A stretch of DNA of 6,081 bases from Planctomycetota bacterium (GTDB taxonomy: Bacteria; Planctomycetota; Phycisphaerae; Phycisphaerales; SM1A02): positions 1 to 6,081 of the forward strand of contig JADFGE010000191.1 of NCBI GenBank assembly GCA_022567855.1. Direction: 5' to 3'. The position numbers and the translations under genes were made by a program. A model generated the notes under the pieces. It was not told the DNA's origin and searched no databases. It saw nothing but the letters and a program-made list of their open reading frames with translations. Every line of letters begins with the position of its first letter. Position 1 is the stretch's first letter. Below, one piece after another: positions 1-5,980 of the stretch.

Positions 1-1
1 G

Positions 2-2665
2 CTGGTCGGTTCGGACCTCGTCCTGACGCTGCAGTTCAACAAGCCGATTCCGATGCCGATGGATGATGAAGCGCTCGCGGAAACTTTGGGCTGGAAGGGC
101 GGCCGCTTGCCGAGCTGTGTCGCCCAGACGGGTTCCCCGCAGCGCTGGACGCTTCGCTGGCGTCTGGCGGGAACGCGAACGCTCAACCTGCATCTGACGG
201 ATGAGTATGGACTTTCCAATGTCGAGCTGATCGCCTATCGGATCGAAGCCGTCGAGGACCACCCGCCGAGCGTGACGATTATCGAGCCCCAAAGCGACGA
301 GCCGGTGCTTCGCACTGCGGTCGTGCCGCTTGTTACCGAGGCGCGAGACGACGTGGCGGTTTCATCGGTCTCCCTGGAGGCGCGAGTCCAACGGGCGGGG
401 GAACGCGAAGCGCCGAAGCAGTCGGTCTGGGAAACCGAACGGTCGGCGAATACACCGACGGCGAGGCTCGAGGCCCAACTCGACCTGGGAACGCTCCAGG
501 TCGACGTAGGCGATACCGTCCTCGTTCACGGAACCGGTGAGGATGTCTACGAAGTAGACGATCAACGCCATCCGGCGGCGCGCTCACCCGTGCGCCGGCT
601 GCGGATCATCAGCGAGCTTGACCTGGCCGTGCAGCTTCGAAGGGAATTGGGCGTCGTCCGTCAGAACGCAATCCGGATCGAGACGCGGCAGGCCGAGCTT
701 CAGGATGATGTGATCGAAGACGGTGTGCAGCCGGGGATCGACCGCGCCCAGGCTCAGATCGCCGAACGTGTTGCATCGCAGCGCGATATCGTCGATCAGC
801 TGGAACAGCGAATGGACGTCAATCGTCTGGACGACGAGCAACTGGGTCAGCTATTCGGGCAGGTCGGTGATCTGTTGGACTATGCAGGTCGAGCTGCGAA
901 TCAGGCGCTTGAGGAGATTCAACAGCGCCAACGTGAACGGGGTCGAGCCGATGATTCCGGGGCGCGTGAGGCTGACTCGGTCGATCAGCGGGAGCCTGGT
1001 GAAGCGGGTCGGGGCGACGATCGCGCCGGCGAGCCTCGCGATGACCCAGAAGGACGTGACGTGCCGTTCGACGACCTCGACCGGGCCGATGCGGTCGAGG
1101 TTCACGAGCCGGCCGAGGCCGATCGCCCGATCGTCGAAGCCCAGCAGGAGGTCCGTGAGGAGTTGGCGGACCTGATCACGTTGCTGGACCGCGACGAGGA
1201 CACCTGGGTAGCGATGCGCCAGCTTGAGAATCTGCTTCAAGAACAAACTGAACTGGAGGCAGACACCGCAGCCCTGGGACGGCAAACGCTGGGTCGATCA
1301 CCGGACGAGCTGACGCCCCAGCAGCGAAGCGAGCTTGACCGCATCGAAGAGCGTCAGCGCGACCTGGCGGACCAAGCGCGGCAAGCGATCGAGGATATGC
1401 GGCGCCGGGCCGATGACCTGGAGGACGCGGACCCGCAATCCGCCGCCGCCATGAAAACCGCCGCCGACACCGGCGAGCAGCGCGAGCTTGCGCGCGAGAT
1501 GGACAACGCCGCCGATCGCGTGGACCAGAACCAGATGCAAATGGCCCAGGCGTCTCAGCAGGCAGCGCGCCAGACGCTGCAGCGCATGCTCGACGATATT
1601 CGTGACACCAAGCGCGCTCGCGCCGAGGAACTGATCCGTCGGCTGGCCAGCCTGATCGAATCCATACACCGGTTGATCACCGTGCAGGAAAACGAGCTTG
1701 TCGCGTTGGCAATAGCGAAGGCGGAGTCCGACTTTGGCGGCCGGGATCGCGCGATGATCCGGCTGAATCAAAACACACAGTCCGTCGCGGTGGAGGCTCG
1801 AACCGCCGGTCAGGAAGCTCGCCGAATCGCTCGTTTGTTGGATCGCGCTGCTGACGCACAGGGCGCGTCCGTCATCGCATTGCGCAACCGACCCGTGGAT
1901 GCGGGCACAGCCGAGGACGCTGAGAATCGCGCTCTCGAACTCTTGCAAGAGGCCAAGCAGTTGGCCGAGGAACTGCAGGAGGAGGCTGAAGACCGAGAGG
2001 TGCTTCGGCAGCGCGAAGAACTGATCGCGGCTTACCGGGCATTCGCTGAGCGCCAGGTCGCCGTGCGATCGGATGCGCTGGAGCTCGCGGATCACGAGAA
2101 ACTCGACCGACGCCAACTTGTCGAGGCGCGACGTCTCAGTCGGGTGCAGGACGAAATCCGCCGCGGCTTGGACGACTTGAGAGCGCAGACGAGTGAGCTG
2201 AGTGATTCGCTGGTATTCGCGCATGTGCACGGGCTCATGGATCGCCTGTCGCGCAGGTTGTCCGAGGGCCTGCTGAATGGTGATGTGGGCGTGGAGGTGA
2301 CCGATCGCCAGCAGCACATTGCCGACAGTATTGGACGGTTGATCAAGGCTTTGGAGGAGCTTCTTCAACCGCCGGACGAGTTCGCTCAACAACCAGCGGG
2401 CGGTGGCGGCGGCGGGGGCGGCCGCCCGCCGCGGCTCATTCCGCCCGTGGCTGAGTTGCGCCTACTCCGGGAAATGCAGGAGCAGGTCTACAATCAAACG
2501 CGGGATATCGACACCCGCTCCGATCTTGAGCCGGCTCGACGCCAAGAACGTCTGACCGAACTGAGCTCGCACCAGCGTGCGCTGCTTGATATTGGCCGGG
2601 AAATCGCCGAGTCGTTGCAACGCCGCGGCGGGCGAGCCAATCCACCGCCGGGCGAGCCCCAGTGA
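2..2665 (+). CDS. Large coiled-coil protein, DUF4175-like, 5'-truncated
   Basis: The reading frame is open from the first full codon at base 2, so the true start lies upstream; the ATG at 53 is internal. Residues below are counted from that ATG (870 residues to the stop). Residues 1-66 look like the end of a beta-rich Ig-like segment. Residues 71-114 look like a second one, with a PPSV...EP opening and an ARDD motif. Residues 185-290 and 358-770 are long Glu/Gln/Arg/Ala/Leu coiled coil. Between them, 291-357 is a charged, Gly/Asp/Arg/Glu-rich stretch that is probably disordered. A run of eight glycines (783-790) and a proline patch lead into a helical tail with the motif IPPVAELRLLREMQEQV. 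This architecture resembles the large DUF4175-type proteins found in planctomycete MoxR/Bat-type operons. Those usually have N-terminal membrane helices, which would be outside the window. The inferred role is an envelope-anchored scaffold; no catalytic motif is visible. The family call is from memory of its architecture. Confidence 0.8.
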   Translation: MVGSDLVLTLQFNKPIPMPMDDEALAETLGWKGGRLPSCVAQTGSPQRWTLRWRLAGTRTLNLHLTDEYGLSNVELIAYRIEAVEDHPPSVTIIEPQSDEPVLRTAVVPLVTEARDDVAVSSVSLEARVQRAGEREAPKQSVWETERSANTPTARLEAQLDLGTLQVDVGDTVLVHGTGEDVYEVDDQRHPAARSPVRRLRIISELDLAVQLRRELGVVRQNAIRIETRQAELQDDVIEDGVQPGIDRAQAQIAERVASQRDIVDQLEQRMDVNRLDDEQLGQLFGQVGDLLDYAGRAANQALEEIQQRQRERGRADDSGAREADSVDQREPGEAGRGDDRAGEPRDDPEGRDVPFDDLDRADAVEVHEPAEADRPIVEAQQEVREELADLITLLDRDEDTWVAMRQLENLLQEQTELEADTAALGRQTLGRSPDELTPQQRSELDRIEERQRDLADQARQAIEDMRRRADDLEDADPQSAAAMKTAADTGEQRELAREMDNAADRVDQNQMQMAQASQQAARQTLQRMLDDIRDTKRARAEELIRRLASLIESIHRLITVQENELVALAIAKAESDFGGRDRAMIRLNQNTQSVAVEARTAGQEARRIARLLDRAADAQGASVIALRNRPVDAGTAEDAENRALELLQEAKQLAEELQEEAEDREVLRQREELIAAYRAFAERQVAVRSDALELADHEKLDRRQLVEARRLSRVQDEIRRGLDDLRAQTSELSDSLVFAHVHGLMDRLSRRLSEGLLNGDVGVEVTDRQQHIADSIGRLIKALEELLQPPDEFAQQPAGGGGGGGGRPPRLIPPVAELRLLREMQEQVYNQTRDIDTRSDLEPARRQERLTELSSHQRALLDIGREIAESLQRRGGRANPPPGEPQ

Positions 2666-2676
2666 GTTGACTTGTT

Positions 2677-3381
2677 ATGAACAATCGCTCGTACAGAACT
2701 GTCGCGTGTCTTCTCGTCGCCGTACTGGGGATTTCTGCCCAGGCGACAGCGCTGTTTCAGGACACGCAGGATCGTGACGAGAAGCGGGACCCGCCGCCGT
2801 CACTGGATGATCTGCTGGGCCTGGAGACGGACGAGTCCGAGGTCCAGGCGGACGAAGCCGCCCGTGCCGAAAGCGAACGGGAGCTTCAGCGGCGGCTCGA
2901 CGAGAAGGAGATCACCGACGCTTTCCTGGTCGCGCTGGACAAGATGGCCACCAGCGCCACGCGGCTCGGCGAGCTGTTCGATACCGGATTGGCCACCCAG
3001 CGGGTTCAGCAGGACATTCTGGCCAAGCTCGATCAATTGATCGACAAAGCGCGGCAGATGCAGTCCCTTGGGCAGGCCTCAGCTTCCCGATCCACTTCGT
3101 CCCAGCGCAGTCGGTCGCAAAACCCGGGACAGCGCAAGAACCAGGCCAACAACAGCCGGCGTCGGGACGGGACGCCCCAAGATTCCCAAGCCGGTGATCC
3201 GCCTCCGCGCCAGGAGGGCGACATACACACGATCCTGCAAGAGGGGGGCGTCGAGTGGGGAAACTTGCCCGAGCGCATCCGCCAAGAACTCCTGCAAGGA
3301 CGCAACGATAAGTTCTCCAGCATGTACCGCCGGCTCACCGAGGAGTACTACAAGCGGCTGGCCGAGGAAGGCTCCCAATGA
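2677..3381 (+). CDS. Small secreted coiled-coil protein with conserved-looking C-terminal motif
   Basis: This 234-residue protein begins 11 bases after the previous stop, so the two are almost certainly co-transcribed. Residues 1-25 form a signal peptide: a basic start (NNRSYR), a hydrophobic core (CLLVAVLGIS) and an AQATA cleavage region. An acidic, Pro-rich segment follows, with PSLDDLLGLE at 41-50. Residues 58-130 are amphipathic helix, likely coiled coil. Residues 131-180 are Ser/Gln/Asn/Arg-rich low complexity, a probable flexible linker. The C-terminus (about 190-231) is a compact helical module containing EWGNLPERIRQELLQG, FSSMYRRL and EEYYKRLAEE. Similar Trp-Gly...Leu-Pro...Tyr-Tyr tails occur in uncharacterised planctomycete proteins beside large coiled-coil genes. 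It is probably a periplasmic partner of its upstream neighbour. No function is recognised. The ribosome-binding site is weak (AGTGAG about 10 bases upstream), so translation may be coupled. Confidence 0.85.
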   Translation: MNNRSYRTVACLLVAVLGISAQATALFQDTQDRDEKRDPPPSLDDLLGLETDESEVQADEAARAESERELQRRLDEKEITDAFLVALDKMATSATRLGELFDTGLATQRVQQDILAKLDQLIDKARQMQSLGQASASRSTSSQRSRSQNPGQRKNQANNSRRRDGTPQDSQAGDPPPRQEGDIHTILQEGGVEWGNLPERIRQELLQGRNDKFSSMYRRLTEEYYKRLAEEGSQ

Positions 3382-3491
3382 GCCGATCGTCAGCCGCGCG
3401 CATGCGAACACCACGCGCCGCACGACTCGCGTTTGCCGGCGCTTCGCCGCTGAACTTCGCGCCCATTTCCGATGGAGGCGTAGATCAATGA
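3378..3491 (+). CDS. Doubtful 37-codon ORF bridging two genes by ATGA overlaps
   Basis: An ATG at 3378 overlaps the stop of the preceding gene (ATGA). The frame stays open for 37 codons and ends at a TGA that overlaps the ATG of the prenyltransferase-repeat gene (again ATGA). The peptide starts MSRSSAARMRTPRAARLAF and is Arg/Ala-rich at its start, with no recognised domain. It has no Shine-Dalgarno sequence of its own, and its third-codon positions are less GC-rich than in the neighbouring genes, which argues against a selected protein. It may serve only to carry ribosomes across the 106-base gap between the two solid genes, or it may be chance. Confidence 0.25.
   Translation: MSRSSAARMRTPRAARLAFAGASPLNFAPISDGGVDQ
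3474..3478 (+). promoter_or_regulatory. Shine-Dalgarno sequence GGAGG for the prenyltransferase-repeat gene
   Basis: GGAGG lies nine bases before the ATG at 3488, an ideal spacing. It decides the start: the same frame is open far upstream (from at least 3068), but that extension only overlaps the preceding gene and would bury the signal peptide. This is the clearest ribosome-binding site in the window. Confidence 0.8.
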
Positions 3492-4612
3492 TTCGATTCG
3501 ATCGCATCACCGTGAACGGACTCGTGTGCACCACGATCGCCGCGCTGTTGATTACGGCCACGATCGCTCCGGCCCAGACGCCCCCGGCCGAGGATCAACC
3601 CGCCGCGGATCAGCAGGCCGTGGATCAGCAGGCCGCGGAACCGGCGGAGCGCGGCGCGGAGAACCGCCCCACCGCCAACGAGATGACGGATCAGCTTGAT
3701 GACGGCGTCGCGCGTGGGCTGATCTACTTGAAAGCGCACCAGAACAGCGACGGATCGTTCGGGCGCGGGCGCTATGGCCGGCATGTCGGTATCACCGCGT
3801 TGTGCGCGCTGGCGTTCATGTCCGACGGCCACCTGCCCGGGCGCGGCGAGTACGGCGATCAAGTCGCCAAGGCCTTGCAGTTCGTGCTCGATCATTCCGG
3901 CGAGACCGGGTTGCTCGCCGCCGACACCTCACATGGTCCGATGTACGGCCACGGGTTCGCGGCCTTGTTCCTTGGCGAGGTCTACGGCATGAACGCCGAC
4001 GACAAGCGCGTGCGCGACGCCCTGGTGAAGGCGGTTGGTCTGATCATCGGCACGCAGAACGACGAAGGAGGATGGCGCTACAACCCAGTCCCCTACGATG
4101 CGGATATCTCCGTCACGATCTGTCAGATCATGGCCCTGCGATCGGCGCGGAACGCGGGCATCAAAGTGCCCAAGAAAACCATCGACAAGGCCGTGGACTA
4201 TGTGCGCCGCTGCCAGAATCCCGACGGCGGATTCAAGTACATGCTCCAGGCGGGTGGTTCGGCCTGGCCTCGAACTGCCGCCGGTGTGGCCAGTCTCTTC
4301 TACGCCGGGATTTATGAAGACGACTCGATCGAGCGCGGCTTGCAGTACTTGAGGCGAACCGCGATGCCCGGCGGTCGGTCGGCCGGTCAGGCCCACTATT
4401 TCTACGGGCACTATTACGCCGTGCAAGCGATGTACCTCGCCGGGGCGGACCATTGGCGCGCCTGGTGGCCGGCCATTCGCGACGAACTCCTTGCCAAGCA
4501 AGCCAGCAACGGCGGCTGGTTGGATCATCATGCCGGCGGCGCCTACGCCTCGGCCATGAGCCTCATTATCCTTCAGATGCCCAAACGCTATCTGCCGATC
4601 TTCCAACGGTGA
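3488..4612 (+). CDS. Secreted prenyltransferase/squalene-oxidase repeat protein
   Basis: This protein has 374 residues. The start is fixed by a GGAGG nine bases upstream and by an immediate signal peptide: residues 1-29, hydrophobic core about 11-26, likely cleavage after APA. A Gln/Asp/Ala/Pro linker (30-62) follows, containing a short tandem repeat. Residues 68-370 form an alpha-toroid with repeated QW-like turns: QNSDGSF (85-91), QNDEGGW (190-196), CQNPDGGF (242-249) and QASNGGW (338-344). These are hallmarks of the terpene cyclase/prenyltransferase superfamily. It is about half the length of squalene-hopene cyclases. The acid motif DxDD of class II cyclases is not visible; the nearest segment is YDADISVTICQ (203-213). 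A cyclase activity should therefore not be assumed. Secretion also argues against a cytosolic isoprenoid enzyme; a binding or scaffolding role in the envelope is more likely. It sits in an operon with coiled-coil and NPCBM-like proteins. Fold assignment is firm, function unknown. Confidence 0.9.
   Translation: MIRFDRITVNGLVCTTIAALLITATIAPAQTPPAEDQPAADQQAVDQQAAEPAERGAENRPTANEMTDQLDDGVARGLIYLKAHQNSDGSFGRGRYGRHVGITALCALAFMSDGHLPGRGEYGDQVAKALQFVLDHSGETGLLAADTSHGPMYGHGFAALFLGEVYGMNADDKRVRDALVKAVGLIIGTQNDEGGWRYNPVPYDADISVTICQIMALRSARNAGIKVPKKTIDKAVDYVRRCQNPDGGFKYMLQAGGSAWPRTAAGVASLFYAGIYEDDSIERGLQYLRRTAMPGGRSAGQAHYFYGHYYAVQAMYLAGADHWRAWWPAIRDELLAKQASNGGWLDHHAGGAYASAMSLIILQMPKRYLPIFQR
3593..3637 (+). 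repeat. Three tandem 15-base units inside the prenyltransferase-repeat gene
   Basis: Three consecutive 15-base units begin GATCA(A/G)C and end GCCG(C/T)G. They encode DQPAA, DQQAV and DQQAA in the linker just after the signal peptide. Units two and three differ at a single base; unit one is more diverged. The unit length is a multiple of three, so copy-number change would keep the frame. It probably arose by slippage in an unconstrained linker. Confidence 0.85.
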
Positions 4613-5769
4613 GCGGTGTCCGGGCAGCCATCCTGACGGGTCTGACGGCGGTTATGCTGCCGGGGGTCTGCTTCGGCGAGGACGACGAGTTCCTGCTCAT
4701 TCGCCGAGGTCACCCGGTCCAATCCATCCGCGTGGTGGAGATCAACGAACAGGCCCTGGTTCACGGCAATCCGGCCGGGGGTTGGCAAGCCGTCGCGCTT
4801 GATGATTGTGTGGCGCTGTTGAACCCGCAGGCCGCACCGCAGCCGCCCGGGAGCGGTGGGCTGCTCACGCTTGCCGACGGTCAGCGGTTTCCCGGCAAAG
4901 CGCTGTCCGGCGCGCCCAAGACGGACGGCCTGTTCGTCTGGAACCACAGCCGCTTCGGCCGAATGGAAGTCCCGCTGGCGTGGGTTCGCACCGTGCGGTT
5001 GGCCAGGGACGCCGCACCGGCGCCGCCGCACGACGGCGATGTGCTGATGCTGCGCAACGGCGACGTGGTCGAAGGGCTGATTACTGCCCTGGGTGACCCG
5101 GTCACCATCGAGCTGATGAGCGATGACGAGCCGCAGATTATCGAGCTTCCGCTGGACGGCATCACTTTAGTGAGCATGGTCACGCCGACACTGCCTCCCC
5201 GAGGGCAGCGCCTCTGGCTCCGCGACGGGTCAGTCATCGATGTGACGCACGTGCTGCTGGGCGATGATGGGATCGTTCGGCTGATCGATCCGCGGGTCGT
5301 GCCGGGCGAACATCGGCTTCCCCTGTCGGCGATTACGGCGGTGCGGTTTGATCCTGATGCGATGACGCCGTTTGCCGACCTGTCGCCGATGCGGGTCGAG
5401 GGTCCGGCGACGCGGTACGAGGTGCCGCCGCCCATTGCGCTGGACAAAGCCCCACCGCTTGGCTTGTCCCGGGTCGAGCTTCGCGGCCCGTTGACCGCCC
5501 GATACGCACTGTCCGCCCGTGCCGGTGAGTTGCGATTCATTGCCGAGGCGAAGCGCCCGGTGACGGCCAGCGCGTGGTCGGACTTTGAGTTGGTGTTGAG
5601 CGACGACCAAGGCGAAGTGTTCCGCACTCGCCTCAACGACGCCCATCCCACGGCCTCGATCGACGTGAGGCTGCGCGGCTCCGTGCTCACGATCCAGATC
5701 ACCGAAGGCGACTACGGCCCGATCCAGGATCACGTCATCCTGCACCGCGCGATGCTGCTGCGCCCATAG
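4609..5769 (+). CDS. Secreted protein with four beta-module repeats and an NPCBM-like C-terminus
   Basis: The GTG at 4609 overlaps the preceding TGA by four bases (GTGA) and opens a protein of 386 residues with a signal peptide (1-23: SGVRAAILTGLTAVMLPGV then CFGEDD). The later ATG at 4654 would cut the signal peptide in half, so GTG is preferred. There is no clear Shine-Dalgarno sequence; translation is probably coupled to the upstream gene. After the signal come about four copies of a 45-47-residue beta-rich module, at 27-72, 85-131, 145-190 and 201-247. Each starts like LxLxDGxxxxG and ends with a hydrophobic strand such as LPLSAITAVRF. Residues 256-386 start with FADLSPMRVEG and end with a strand pattern (VRLRGSVLTIQI...HVILHRAMLL) that resembles NPCBM/NEW2-type carbohydrate-binding beta-sandwich domains. 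The role is probably extracytoplasmic binding of glycans or proteins. The repeat count and NPCBM call come from reading the sequence, not a profile search. Confidence 0.82.
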   Translation: MSGVRAAILTGLTAVMLPGVCFGEDDEFLLIRRGHPVQSIRVVEINEQALVHGNPAGGWQAVALDDCVALLNPQAAPQPPGSGGLLTLADGQRFPGKALSGAPKTDGLFVWNHSRFGRMEVPLAWVRTVRLARDAAPAPPHDGDVLMLRNGDVVEGLITALGDPVTIELMSDDEPQIIELPLDGITLVSMVTPTLPPRGQRLWLRDGSVIDVTHVLLGDDGIVRLIDPRVVPGEHRLPLSAITAVRFDPDAMTPFADLSPMRVEGPATRYEVPPPIALDKAPPLGLSRVELRGPLTARYALSARAGELRFIAEAKRPVTASAWSDFELVLSDDQGEVFRTRLNDAHPTASIDVRLRGSVLTIQITEGDYGPIQDHVILHRAMLLRP

Positions 5770-5817
5770 GGTGGATCATCGCTTGGGGCTGTGCGACGCG
5801 ATTACTCATACGAATCG

Positions 5818-5923
5818 CAATTGATCCGCAGGCGGGTGCCATGCTTTGACCCCTTAGGGCAAAGCATGCTTCACCGCTGCGCGGATGAAGCATGGCACCC
5901 GGGCAACGCCTGAGAATCAATTG
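5818..5923. repeat. Composite palindromic element with nested hairpins (REP/MITE-like)
   Basis: A perfect 14-base inverted repeat (5833-5846, CGGGTGCCATGCTT, with 5888-5901) encloses two smaller hairpins. The first pairs 5840-5848 (CATGCTTTG) with 5860-5868, with CCC/GGG further inside. The second pairs 5865-5873 (CATGCTTCA) with 5886-5894, extended by CCGC/GCGG around a TGC loop. The two share the CATG at 5865-5868. Outside, CAGGCG (5829-5834) pairs with 5907-5912 and CAATTGAT (5818-5825) with 5916-5923. The strand could fold as one long stem with a branched head or as two adjacent hairpins. This looks like an intergenic mobile palindromic repeat. No T-run follows either stem, so it is not a standard intrinsic terminator, although transcripts of the upstream operon must cross it. 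Confidence 0.8.
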
Positions 5924-5930
5924 GGATCCG

Positions 5931-5936
5931 TATTAT
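5931..5936 (+). promoter_or_regulatory. Possible -10 element TATTAT for purH
   Basis: TATTAT is an AT-rich hexamer in an otherwise GC-rich region, 45-57 bases before the two candidate purH starts. No convincing -35 box lies 16-18 bases upstream; that stretch reads around GCCTGAG. The assignment rests on the -10 likeness and position only. A promoter here would make sense because purH is unrelated to the preceding operon. Confidence 0.25.
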
Positions 5937-5980
5937 TCTCCACCGCACCCGGCCGATGACGCACACCGCCGTGTGGGGCT

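Noticed and set aside
1298..2392. A 364-codon open frame on the minus strand inside the giant coiled-coil gene
   Set aside because: It lies wholly antisense to a well-supported coding frame with coiled-coil composition. In GC-rich genes the opposite strand often stays open. The translated product has no coherent domain or signal.
3068..3487. Upstream extension of the prenyltransferase-repeat gene in the same frame
   Set aside because: It overlaps most of the second half of the preceding gene in another frame, yields Arg/Pro/Ser-rich sequence, and would bury the signal peptide. The GGAGG and ATG at 3488 give a better start.
4657..4674. Lipobox at the end of the NPCBM-like protein's signal peptide (LPGVC)
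   Set aside because: The residue before Cys is Val rather than Gly or Ala, so the pattern does not fit a standard lipoprotein signal. Ordinary signal-peptidase cleavage near CFGE is more likely.
4881..5702. A 273-codon open frame on the minus strand inside the NPCBM-like gene
   Set aside because: It is antisense to a gene with signal peptide, repeats and a domain. Its product is a Ser/Arg/Thr-rich mix typical of shadow frames.
5840..5901. Palindromic element as an intrinsic terminator of the secreted-protein operon
   Set aside because: The stems are strong, but no T-run follows either hairpin, and the shared-core double-hairpin layout fits a repeat family better. Some effect on transcription is still possible.
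5735..5920. A 61-codon minus-strand frame across the end of the operon and the palindromic element
   Set aside because: It mostly translates the palindrome and the antisense of the upstream gene. It has no supporting ribosome-binding site or domain.
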